Positions 26,925 to 37,346 of a stretch of DNA of 64,000 nucleotides are shown piece by piece (position 1 is the first letter of the stretch; each line of letters begins with the position of its first letter). The notes under the pieces are model-generated. The model made no database searches. It worked only from the letters and a program-made list of their open reading frames with translations, and was not told the origin of the DNA. The stretch is from the NCBI GenBank assembly GCA_025526935.1, contig JAHLKD010000006.1, forward strand, positions 742,310-806,309, written 5' to 3'. The DNA comes from Cladochytrium replicatum. Its lineage: Eukaryota > Chytridiomycota > Chytridiomycetes > Cladochytriales > Cladochytriaceae. Position numbers and translations under genes: made by a program.

Positions 26925-28440
26925 GTGTCGACTTGTTTCAATTTCAATGTCTCTGCGAAAACAACTTGTCCGCTCTCTAATCACAACCAAGAATTATGGA
27001 TCTCCAGGAATATCATCGCACGACCTTCCAGGAAAATAACATCGTTTACCCTCCGCCCTCCCAACTCAGCACAATCATCTCAACGCACCTTACCGTTCTC
27101 TTTCTTCCGCATTCTCAAGCTCTTGACCAGACGGCATCCCCTCTCCTCTGCCCGCTTGTGCAGTATCACAATCCTTATGATGTGCTGCATGCTCTACAAT
27201 TTGGTCTTCTACGATCCCTTCCCACCAGCTCACACCTTCGAAGATGCTGATCCAGATTACTACTGGCACCTCGCCGGTCTGAATCGAACCACCATTTTCA
27301 GAAATGAGATGGCTGAGCTTGGCCCGTGTCGACCATCAAACGACCGGTATCAGCTCGAACCTTTGCCGGAAGACGCAAAAACTCTCTGGCCGGTCGACGA
27401 CATTCTGCGTCACAGAAGGGGCAAAGATGGCTTGCAACGACGTATGGTAAGCGCTAAGCGTCGTTACAGCGTGCAAGCATGCATCTGGAGCAACGACAGG
27501 GGATCAAAGGAGGAATTAAAGGGCGTGGTCAGCCGAATCGATTTATCAATTGACTTTAATCAACATGTCTGATCCATCATGCACAGGAATTACAATTTAC
27601 CTGGCCGGTCCAGAAAAGATCAAGTTTCTCGCCGGGAATCTTGCTCTGCTTTGCAAATATAACTGCTCCCTCCCAATCGAGGTCTGCGCTTTCTCTTCCG
27701 AGGAGGTGTGGACGAAACCCGAGCACCGCCAGCAGATTCTGGCTCTGAATACTACTGAGCAGTTTTCGTTCGGTCCAGAACCGAAATGACTATGTATATG
27801 TAAAGAGGGATCACGATGATCGCGGTTTTAACATCAAGATCGCCGCAATCCTGTACACGCATTTCCGAGAACTAATTGCCCTCGATGTGGATGCTTTCCA
27901 ATGAGGAATCCAGAGTTTTTGTTCGAAACACCGAGTTTAGAGAAAACGGAAATGTTTGTGGTGAACTTGATGCATTTTACTGATTCTTTTTGACAGGATC
28001 ACATGGAATGACTACTGGAATACCCCCAGAGCAAATCCTGCATGGCTATCGATGGGTCAAGTATGTACTGACGACTGGGATCAAGTATTTCTCCTCATTT
28101 GCATCGAGTACGCACGAAAGCGGAATAATCGTACTGGATAAGGCTTGATCATGGCGAGCGCTCTACCAACATGGTACCCATCAGCCACCGAGTTGTTACG
28201 CAAATGGCACAAATTCCTCCACGGAGACAAGGACAGCTTCCGCTTCGCGTTCCGGGCTAACAAAACCCCTAGCCACAGGGTACGGCACTGGCTCATCCCC
28301 GGCGGTGCAACATTCAGTGGCTTCTTCTGCGGTCTCGCTATGATGCAACCGGCTCCAGAGGGCTCACTCGGTTTGCCCACGTCAATCTCGTAAAATACAC
28401 AAAGTCCCTGCTCGAAATGCTCGAATTGCGTGTATGTGAA
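26925..28440 (+). pseudogene. GT71 (Mnn1/Mnn2-type) alpha-mannosyltransferase, frame-broken
   Basis: The first part (26925-27441) encodes a type II membrane protein with a signal anchor near residues 82-100 (LCSITILMMCCMLYNLVFY). A possible 145-bp intron leads to ITIYLAGPEKIKFLAGNLALL and NCSLPIEVCAF. The frame then shifts near 27775 to give NIKIAAILYTHFRELIALDVDAF, the donor-site region with a DxD-like DVD, and again near 27900 (NPEFLFETPSL). Later blocks include ESGIIVLDKA followed by a stop and LHGDKDSFRFAF. These are Mnn2/Mnn5 landmarks, enzymes that extend mannans in the Golgi. At least three frame breaks suggest a pseudogene; unrecognised introns could remove some but not the one-base gap at DAF/NPEF. 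Confidence 0.75.
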
Positions 28441-28847
28441 CCGATAGAAGATGGTAGGTTAAAAGAGCTCAGAGAGATATGTATTGGACGCTAGGCGCAT
28501 ACTGCAGGAGTGAAGGCAAACTTGTTTGGTTGCATGCCAAGGGCGGATCGTTTGTTTGCGTCGGGCTTTAGCAGGGTGCGGTCACGGGTCAGTTCTTACC
28601 GTATGCCAAAACCGTACTCAACAATCCAACGTTTGCGAAAGCCTTTTGAGATGTAGTTGCCCAGTTTGGAGCTCAGTGAACCGTTTTTGTCGGTTACATT
28701 TATGCGGTAATTATGTGCTGAAGATTCGTTCAATCTGGAAAAACCACTATAAACCCTTCACGTTCCAACACTTCAACAGAAAAACAATTGCAGTTCCTCT
28801 TACTATCAACACAAAATATATAAAAGGGAGAGCTGCTTGAAGCAGAA
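28441..28847. other. Between GT71 relic and TORC2 gene
   Basis: Possible eroded C-terminal coding of the GT71 relic continues to about 28650 in broken frames. The rest is 3' flank; no other feature is seen. Confidence 0.4.
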
Positions 28848-29624
28848 TTAGGCATGAGCCGTCAACGCAGCGTGACGCTTCAGTAACGTCAAGAGATCCA
28901 GTACACGACTTTTCTGACGTTCGTCAAGCGATACTTGCTGAATGATAGACAACATCTGCATAAATCGCGAGAGCGTATCCGATACCCTCCTATTGCTTTC
29001 AATGTCCGCAAACAAGCGAGGTAGTGTATCTATCAATAATCCCAAGAAGTCAATATCGCAGTAAATTCGACAAAATGGCAATAATACCTTCTAATCTGCC
29101 AGCCCGAGGAAGCAGCACATGCTCTCTGAAAGAAACAAGTGCGAGTCCCCGGACATCTGGTGGCTCCACCCCGTTTCGAGTCTGTATTCGGGTCAGCAGA
29201 CGCACCGGTAGAAATACGCCTTGGAAGTACGGGAGTACGGTGCCAAAGTAGAACGACCAAGCTTCTGCCACCCGCGTGGCCAAAACTTCGTCCGGGACAC
29301 TGTTGAGTTTTGCACCCAGCGCAACGTTCCCCGTAGAGAGCAGCTCGTTGATTTCATTGATCACTGTCTGTGGTGGTGTATCTCGAAGCCATTGTCTACA
29401 AACTCCAATCGGTAAATGCAATGCTTGGGCGTTGTCAGCTTTTGGGAAGTGTACCGCACTAATTCGTTCAGGTCCTCTATTGAACCTTTGATCCCCTCGC
29501 CATTGAATAATGGAATCACTTTTGTGACAATTGTCTGCCACACGTTGTCATTATACGGAACGTACTCAACACTTGCATCTTTTGAGTTTGGTTGCCATGC
29601 TGTGTAGGGTGGTGTTGCGGCCAT
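28848..29624 (-). CDS. HbrB/PRR5/Bit61-family TORC2 subunit
   Basis: Three exons (29455-29624, 29088-29395, 28848-29029) with consistent phases give 219 residues. Family motifs are clear: VIPLFNGEGIKGSIEDLNELV at the N-terminus, INELLSTGNVALGAKLNSVP, AEAWSFYFGTVLPYFQGVFL and DVRGLALVSFREHVLLP, then a C-terminal helical region (LPRLFADIES, LSRFMQMLSII). PRR5/Protor in animals and Bit61/HbrB in fungi are accessory subunits of TOR complex 2, which controls actin, membrane stress and AGC kinases. It is compact compared with many fungal members, lacking their long low-complexity N-terminus. An in-frame ATG at 29642 would add six residues. Confidence 0.88.
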
Positions 29625-29793
29625 TGTTTTGGTAGGGCTCACGTGCTAACGCTTGGAGGGGACAATGATTTTGCAGCTGAACTTAAATATACAGAAAGTG
29701 GCCGATTTTGTAGTTGTATTGCAATGGATGTGATGCTCAATATTCAACAGTCAAAATGCTACACCAATTTGCTCCAGCAAAGAGACCGAGACG

Positions 29794-30105
29794 CTATTCC
29801 TCTTTGCTTGCGTTGAGGGCAGCTATTTTCGATAAACGAGCATTTCGTGAGCATTATCTAGTATCCCAGAGTCACAAATTAACGCACCCAACGATCCGCG
29901 CTTAGCGAACTTCTGGTTCCTCAAGAACTTAGGGTCACGACCCTTCTGCGAGGTCCACCTATGGGTCTTTGGCTTCTTAATGCCGTTGCGGTGAGCCTTG
30001 TAACCCTGGTTGTGGTTGGTGTGGTTCTATTTTACGGTAAATAGAAGCGAGACTATTAACAATACTACCTCGAACAATCGTTTGCCATACCTTTGACTTG
30101 GCCAT
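29794..30105 (-). CDS. RPL29: 60S ribosomal protein eL29
   Basis: Three exons (30091-30105, 29888-30026, 29794-29822) give 60 residues. Exon 1 encodes only MAKSK; exon 2 gives [20 protein letters not shown] and the [15 protein letters not shown] block; exon 3 supplies the end AALNASKEE. Length and sequence match eL29 throughout, which confirms both introns. The protein sits on the large subunit near the subunit interface. An intron directly after the first few codons is common in fungal ribosomal protein genes. Confidence 0.96.
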
Positions 30106-30604
30106 TGCGTTATCTGGAAAACGACATCGAAAAGTTTCCAGTACGAGGAGGCAAAAGGAAAAATCGGTCAGAATTATCTACGCCAACAATGTCCAGAATA
30201 CCGATGGTATATCCCACGTTGAAAATCCACATTTACTCTCGCGAGAAGCCCGGTGGCAAAACCATTTTCCACTACTTCCAACGCAATACGGCCTGCTCCG
30301 CTCACGCTCAATGTGGTCATGGCAGCGATCCACCCATCCTTCTTCCATCCTCATCAACCAACTGCATATGCATCCGTCCATCCATCCATCCATCCATCCA
30401 TCCTCGATAGCATATCGACATCTCCGCTTCTCTATCTTCGGAAGCAACTCTCTCCGCCCGCCCCGCCTCCTCCTGACTCCTGCATTCCAATGCAATGGTT
30501 ATACCTCGATGAACTGAGAGTGGCTGCGCACGTGACCAATTGATGGGAATTGTCATTTGTATTGTGTGATCTTCACAGCCCATTTTACATCTGCAAACTC
30601 GCTC
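30106..30604. other. Intergenic region with a CCAT microsatellite
   Basis: Promoter side of eL29 and 3' flank of the next gene. A run of about seven CCAT units lies at 30376-30403. Nothing else is recognised. Confidence 0.7.
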
Positions 30605-31367
30605 TCAACGTGATAGATCCATCCTGGAATGAGAGGGTGACCCATTCTTCGAAACAGAAAGCGACGAGTTTGAAGGAAATGATGAGGCTACGATGTTTGT
30701 TGGAGACATGAACGATTGTCGAAAAATCATTGGAGAAGCTGGAACCGCGGACCGAGCACCTCCAGCTGTAGTCGTTCGATTTTGTCGTTCAACAAGCGAC
30801 CCGTTCATTTTAATTAAACCGGCCAGAATCCTATCCGACTCCACCGATCCATATTAGTTTTTACGATTGAATACTATTTCATCTCCTTACTTCGTTAATC
30901 CATTCGCGCAGCCCAGATATCTTCTCCCCCAGTTCTTTCCTTTCCACAAGAAGTCTTTGAATATCCATGGTGTGATCCGAAATACCCTTTTCACATTCCA
31001 AATTGAGCACTCGAAGGCGATCCCTTTCCCGAAGATTTCTCAACAGCGATTTCTCGTCCCTGATGTTAGCTAGCATTTCTGGTATTCCAATAGAATATAC
31101 ATTTTTGGCTTTGATGCGTTGGGTGAATTGATTCCCGACGATAGTTACAAGATCATGGGGGTTGGTTGTGTCGATGTTGACATAGTTGTGCAAATCCACG
31201 GGAAAGGTTGTTCTTGCATCACTTGAATCATTCAGTGACGGATTCGATTTAGCTCCGAAGATGACAAGCAGATCGTCGGTCTCCTGACGGTCTTGCTTCT
31301 GAGATTGGGCAATTTCGTTGTATGTGCGGAGTGTGCGGGGTGCGCCAGGTTTGATTTCGGTGGTCAT
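30605..31367 (-). CDS. Unrecognised coiled-coil protein
   Basis: Two exons (30891-31367, 30605-30838; both phase 0) give 236 residues from MTTEIKPG. An ATG 21 bases upstream would add seven. The first 90 residues are polar, with short hydrophobic patches (DLLVIFGAK, DLVTIVGNQF). Residues about 100-160 are charged and helix-forming (ANIRDEKSLLRNLRERDRLR, LLVERKELGEKISGLREWIN), likely a coiled coil. The tail is Ser-rich. No domain is recognised. It starts 72 bp downstream of the next gene's stop on the same strand. Confidence 0.7.
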
Positions 31368-31439
31368 GATAGTCAGGTTATCAATCACAACAAAACGATT
31401 GGTATTAGAAAATCAATTAACCGTAACAGAACAATAGTG

Positions 31440-33374
31440 TCAGATCAACCCTTTTTGCCCCACACGTAGTGTAGAGCGCTGGTCACTCAGCGACGGTGGC
31501 AAACGGTCCATAATTCTTTCAAGTTCTTGAATTCGTCTCTCCTGAGGGTGCTCAGCAGATTGCGAATCCAAGCGTCTATCGTTCATCTTGTCTACTCGCT
31601 TCAAAATGTTGCTCATGTACAATTTCTTTTCCTTCGCCGGAGTCATCACGAAACGCTGTTCGTTCATTCTGTTAGCACACTTTTCCAAGTCGTGTTGCAG
31701 GGTCGAGAGATCCGCAATGAGTCGCTCCTCTTTGGACTCCCAATCCTTTACAGGTGGTCAGAAACAGTAAAATCATACACGGTTTGGTTCGCACCTGATT
31801 CGTATAGCGAGACTTCTCCTGCCGCGCAATTAGTGATCCAAGCCGAGCCTCATCCATTCGCTGCTGTCCGTCCTTGCTGAAACCTGCACGTTGGTTTTGC
31901 AAACTTCGCTGACCGGCAATAGTGATGTTGTCAACAAGGACATTCAACGTTTCCCACCGCGCTGAAGGTGAAGCCCGCTGGTCATGGAAGCGACCTCTGG
32001 AAAGTCGGTCAACTAGCGCAGTCAATTGGGCGTTCGACATCATTCGTTGCTGCCGATCATTGAGTGCTACACTCTGATCAAGCATTCTCGGCGCTAAATT
32101 CATGACTCGCTCTATCGCGTCAACTACATCTCCCAAATCGATCTCGTCCCTGATAGCCCGCCCCTTCTCATCTTGGATTGCATCGCCAAACTCTTTCCTG
32201 GGACTCTTGGACGTCACATTAGAGCTTGCCCCAGCGCTTAGGGCTTCTTCGTATGTTGGTAGAGGTGACTGCCTAATTTCTAAACGACTACGCCTTCGCT
32301 CTTGGCAAATGGCCTGAACAAGCAGCATGAGTCGGTCGATTTCGTTCCAGAGAGCACGGGTCTCCTCGCTGGCGACGTTCAAGTCAATTTGGGGTCGCCA
32401 GTTTTGAACGTCAGCGACCGACTGAAAAATACCACTGTAACGCAGTGACGCCGCTGACTCCTCTGGTAAGATAGAGGCATCTGTAGAATGAGTCACCGCA
32501 GGGTTTCCGGAAGCCACTACGATATGGGAGGTCTCGCTTTCCATTATCTGATACAGACCGTTGCATAGGGCTGCAAGCGCAACGGCAAGCCCATGGTCGG
32601 TCATTAGTTCACCAGATAGCGCCGGAGCAACTAGTTGCGCAAATTGACCATCGGCATTTGTGTGTTCAGGTGCACTGTTTGCTGTCAGGTGATTAAGCGC
32701 ATCGTTGCTGCGATTCAATAGATCTCGGCTCATCGAACGATTCTCCATAGTTTGATTCAATGCAGCAGCAATTTGTCCACCGTCTGAAATTTGACCGAGT
32801 CTGTCGACAATGTGCTGTAGCTCACTCCCTGAATTACTGGTTCTAATGGCAGGAGCGCTAGTCGAAACCTGTTTCATCTCAGGGGATTCGAAAGAAGCTG
32901 GTCTCTCTTGGGTGTTTGGAGTGCATGCACCAGAAGAATTGGCGGTATCCTCAGCCTTGTTTATTTCATCTTCGATCAGTCGACGGACAAGGGAATTCAA
33001 AGCCTGCAGAGAAGCTCTTTTAAGAGCATCCAAGGACTCTAAGACGTCCTGCTGCTCCAACATTAGTCGTTCTCGATGAGACGAATCAGAGTTTTGCTCA
33101 CTTTGTTTGCTGTAGTGTCCGTAATCACAACCGGAACATCTTGGATTGTCGGCGCTTCTGGATATTGAACATTGACAAGAGAGCTAATCGCGGGAACAGA
33201 ATCAGTCCCACTAGCTGCACCGAGAATACTATCGATGTCATTCGCTGAAGACGCAACATGGAGTTGGGAGCCGTAATTGACGTCATGAATGTGCCTTGAG
33301 TCGACACTGGGGGACCTGCTATTAGAGGACGTCTGCTTCCTGCGCGACTTCTTTTTCGTCAGCATAGACTCCAT
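31440..33374 (-). CDS. Unrecognised helical protein, 612 residues
   Basis: Three exons (33102-33374, 31795-33054, 31440-31745; all phase 0). The first intron is 47 bp with donor GTGAGC and a CTAAT branch-like site. The N-terminus is basic and Ser-rich (MESMLTKKKSRRKQTSSNSR). The middle is helical with long linkers and includes a PLPTYEEAL motif resembling PY-type sites. The C-terminal exon is strongly charged (DWESKEERLIADLSTLQHDL, RRIQELERIMDRL), likely a coiled coil. I do not recognise the family. Confidence 0.75.
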
Positions 33375-34513
33375 GGTACAGTATCAATATTGTTGGGAGT
33401 GGTTGGCTGTTGACAGTGGCAGTGACTGGTGTGGAGTGGGACACTGCGACTGACAATCTCACCCATTATCCGACGGAAATTGAGACTTGATTAGCTTACA
33501 GACATCCGTCAAGTCAGAGATACAAAGCAACATTGATAGCCAGGTCAGGCTAATTCAGATTCAGGGAGAAGCACTTGCTGCAGGCATCCCGTTGAAACTG
33601 AGACACATACAATTGAAAGATATCAATACTACCTATAATAATGTGCAGGGACAACAGCATGATCATTAGAGGGTTTATTTTCTGAATCAGTGAGTCAGAG
33701 GCGAGAAGAAGTCTGCAAACGGCGTTGATGATAATCAGAACTTCAATTCAATGGAAATGGAATGGAAGAATGACGAAAAAGAAGAAAAAGAAAAGTACGG
33801 AGAAACTGTCCAAATTGAGTGTACCAGCGGATCCACCTGTCGTTTTACAAGCAGCTTCGACAACCCATGTACTGTAAATTATTGACCATGTTTTCACTTT
33901 GGAAGCAGTTCAAATTGTTACAGTCCCCAGGGCATTTTTTGCATTTGGCCTGAGTGAGGCGTAGATCGTGTTCCACTGGTGAAGAAAGGTACACATAGGA
34001 ATAGCAAGCTACCCTCAGCCCACCTATACCCTTGCCTGGAATCACAACCCTCCACAGTACTAACCCATTAAGATAACCCAAAGGTTGAATCTACCACATA
34101 TTCCCAAGGCCTGCCACTATTTCATTCCTTGAATAGTAGTACCTGTAAAGTATAAAGATGAAACCAAGCACTGAGGGAAGGACCTGGAAAGTGCACTAAC
34201 TGACCACCCACAGAAATCCAAAAATACATAACAAACATTTCAAAAATGTCTGAGATGCCCAGAAAGGCAACAAGGCACAACGCATTGAAAGGTTCCCCAC
34301 TACATCCATCTTCCAATCGCACCATGTTCAGAAAGACACTGCACGCCATGCCCCATCACTCACTGTGAATTCCTTGATGCTGTTGTCGCTCAGAGCAGCA
34401 CCCCTGCATCACCAACGCGAGAGTTGGCGAAAGAGTGCTGATAGATAACCTTTCTTCGACAGAGGTCAGGTGAAGCACTATCTTGGCTGGCACTGCTGTC
34501 CTTGCCGATATCT
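33375..34513. other. 1.1-kb stretch without a recognisable gene
   Basis: The first 100 bases are promoter of the preceding gene. The rest has short open stretches only; one on the minus strand (33845-34081) has clustered Cys (CKKCPGDCNNLNC) but no family match. It ends at the solo LTR insertion. Confidence 0.5.
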
Positions 34514-35111
34514 TGTTGAACAAAGCTAAGGTCTGGATCCTCAGGTTGTGTGTGTTGTTAATTCACGGGTTAATGTTGCTAAGAGATGAATAAAGAAGAT
34601 TGCGAGTCACAAGTGCTAGCGCAAGAGAATGCTCCTTGTGTGTATCGCCACAGGCTCCTTAAATAAGTGTACTGTCGTTTTGGCTTTTCCTTCCGGAAGA
34701 TCTGGATCGCAGCGATAAGGTTTGACTCTTCTTCTCACAGGCGTAGCGAAGCATAATCATGCTAAGCTGTGCGTGAGATCTAGCTCTCCTCAACAGGATT
34801 GTTCTCACACATGATTCCCACGAACGCGTTAATCATATGTAAACCTTTGCTGTGATCTGATCCGGGCTTCACTTCTACAAGTGGATGATAGAAAAGTAAT
34901 GACAGTTTACTATACCTATGGCTGCAATAAATATAACCCATGAAGAAATAACCGGAGGTATCCAAACTCGTAATAGATCATCATCTATATGCTTTAGTTC
35001 AATAGTTAGAAATGTTGCTCGGTGAAGAGTGACATTTCTGTATATCGGGCGTTTGTGTTTTGTACTATCAATGACTGGATTGGCCAAGTCCATCAATCGA
35101 AATACTTAACA
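34514..35111 (-). repeat. Cop-A solo LTR with TSD TATCT
   Basis: A 598-bp LTR in minus orientation, beginning TGTTAAGTATTTCG at 35111 and ending TTGTTCAACA at 34514. The 5-bp sequence TATCT occurs immediately on both sides (34509-34513 and 35112-35116), so a whole element inserted here and was reduced to one LTR by recombination. Confidence 0.95.
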
Positions 35112-35267
35112 TATCTGCCAGCACTGCTCCTCAGGGAGACTACTCCACTGTTTTCGCCACCAAAGCATTTGCAAGTGTGTCCAATTTGGTGTGCATGTTT
35201 CACTCAACAAAAGAATGTGTTGTACTGATCCAATGAGTGGAATCCTTGCTCCCAATCCGCCACTCCT

Positions 35268-35350
35268 TAAGGTTCGGCAGGTCCACGTCAGGTGCATTTG
35301 GTCAATGGACCCGGACCCGACCAAAAGACCCTAATACCTGCCGATCCTTA
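35268..35350. mobile_element. Short GC-rich element with 15-bp terminal inverted repeats
   Basis: Ends are TAAGGTTCGGCAGGT (35268) and ACCTGCCGATCCTTA (35350), inverted repeats with one mismatch. The 83-bp body contains GGACCCGGACCCGACC. It directly abuts a hAT fragment. Related sequence starts at 59933 next to the complete hAT gene, so it may be a hAT end or a separate small element. Confidence 0.55.
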
Positions 35351-35742
35351 CTAATGGCTCTCAAGCGCTCAGCGTCTGTTTTTTCTGTCTATCACCAGAA
35401 GCTCCGCTCGAATCGTGTCAACATTCTGGCGTGTTTCCAAAAACATCAGCACCACTGTTCTTGATTTTCTGTGACTTATACGATTCCTCCCAGACTTTCC
35501 GCACTAGGGTGACCTGATCCCTTCCAAGCCTTTGAAAATCGATAATATCGATCCTTAAAACGAGATCGAGTACCGTAGCAACTGCTAAACACGGCCTCTT
35601 AGCGATTGAGTATATCTTCTGAGCTTATCTAGTGCATTTCGAAATGCTTTGGTGAAAGTTTCATCCAATTCTGCCTCCTCTAGGTCCTCCAGTTGATCGA
35701 TAAGATTGTTGTAAAATGGAATAACAAGCGGAAGTGTTGGAT
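35351..35742 (-). pseudogene. Fragment of hAT transposase
   Basis: It is the reverse complement of a part of the hAT gene near 62620-63030, with high identity and small indels. It is cut on the right by a Cop-B LTR inserted after ATCCAACACTTCCGC, and on the left by the short GC-rich element. Confidence 0.9.
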
Positions 35743-36396
35743 TGTCGAAGTTTGGTTTGAGGGCGATGTGATTTGATCAGTTTTAGTGCTGCTGATCTGG
35801 GACTTGCGCTAGAGATAGTCCTCAGGTTGATCTGGGTATGTGCAGAGTTTCGTGTTTCTCCAATCACGCCCTTGCGCCACAGCCACCTGAAATCTCATAT
35901 CGCCACAGGCTCTTTGAATTGTGCAAACAGTTCAAATATACTGTCGTTTCGGCTTTTATAATTAACCTGTGGCTATAGATATATGGAAATATCTGATATA
36001 AACATTATTCTCTCGAATAGAGAGATATAGATCCCAGTGATCGTTCACAATAACCATTGTGAGCAGAACATGAAGATTAGGGCTATGAGAAATAAGTATG
36101 TAGTACCTTGCATTTATATCATACGAGATGTACTCAAGTATGATATAACTGTCAGCAGCAAACTGATTAGCATCACATTCTTTCTCAAACGCGTGGTCAC
36201 TCTCAGAACTCTACTAGATTCCAATGAGTAAAGGAGGATGTCTTCATGACCAATAGTTAGAAATGCCAGTTCTTTCATGTAATGTATGATTACGCATGAA
36301 CTTGTCCCAGACGTCTCTGGTAAGGCTATTTCCCCTCAGTGTCGGTAGTGGATGAAGACTGGAGTAGCTAGTTCCATATATGTGTATGCATCAACA
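35743..36396 (-). repeat. Cop-B LTR, 654 bp
   Basis: In minus orientation it runs from TGTTGATGCAT (36396) to ...CTTCGACA (35743). It is followed inside by a purine-rich tract and the RNase H end, so it is the 3' LTR of a Cop-B copy. It sits in the hAT fragment. A second, nearly complete copy at 47114 defines the distal boundary. Confidence 0.9.
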
Positions 36397-36747
36397 CACC
36401 CCCGAGTAAAAGCTGCGGTAGACAATGAGGATATTGGTATGAGCGTTGAGTTGCACATCTGTTTGTTGGTAATGTATGTATTAGTCAACAAGGGTCAAAT
36501 CAGATTGACATGTAAGACCAAGTGCGCGTGTGAATTTTGAAAATAGTTTGAATGTCAAGGGTTTTGTGAAAATATCAGCAATTTGGTTCTCAGTATCAAT
36601 ATCTCTGAGTTCCTGCTGCTTCTGCTCAATTTGAAGAATCACAAACTTTTCTCGAACATCCATGTGTTTAGTTCTGTGATCATTAAGCAGGTCATTGGCA
36701 ATAGACTGTGTAGAGGTATTATCTTGCCAGAGGATCATGGGGTTACT
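36397..36747 (-). mobile_element. Cop-B 3' internal fragment
   Basis: Encodes the RNase H C-terminus (DNTSTQSIANDLLNDHRTKH, IADIFTKPL) and is cut by a Cop-A LTR inserted at 36748. It matches 41719-42065 nearly base for base. Confidence 0.92.
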
Positions 36748-37346
36748 TGTTGAACAAAGCTGTGGTCTGGATCCTCAGGTTGTGTGTGTTGCTAATTCAC
36801 GGGTTAATGTTTCTAAGAGATGAATAAAGAAGATTGCGAGTCACAAGTACTAGCGCAAGAGAATGCTCCTTGTGTGTATCGCCACAGGCTCCTTAAATAA
36901 GTGTACTGTCGTTTTGGCTTTTCCTTCCGGAAGATCTGGATCGCAGCGATAAGGTTTGACTCTTCTTCTCACAGGCGTAGCGAAGCATAATCATGCTAAG
37001 CTGTGCGTGAGATCTAGCTCTCCTCAACAGGATTGTTCTCACACATGATTCCCACGAACGCGTTAATCATATGTAAACCTTTGCTGTGATCTGATCCGGG
37101 CTTCACTTCTACAAGTGGATGATAGAAAAGTAATGACAGTTTACTATACCTATGGCTGCAATAAATATAACCCATGAAGAAATAACCGGAGGTATCCAAA
37201 CTCGTAATAGATCATCGTCTATATGCTTTAGTTCAATAGTTAGAAATGTTGCTCGGTGAAGAGTGACATTTCTGTATATCAGGCGTTTGTGTTTTTGTAC
37301 TATCAATGACTGGATTGGCCAAGTCCATCAATCGAAATACTTAACA
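36748..37346 (-). repeat. Cop-A 3' LTR
   Basis: A 599-bp LTR in minus orientation. Its neighbour at 37347 is CACCCCCTCAGTCATT, the complement of the polypurine tract, so it is the 3' LTR of the adjacent internal region. Confidence 0.95.

Noticed and set aside
29823-30026. eL29 ending 12 residues later without a second intron
   Set aside because: Splicing at 29887/29823 gives the canonical eL29 C-terminus and length of 60.
33061-33104. Stop and start overlap (TAATG) suggesting a bicistronic pair
   Set aside because: A 47-bp intron with a good donor (GTGAGC) and branch-like CTAAT joins both frames in phase, which is simpler in a fungus.
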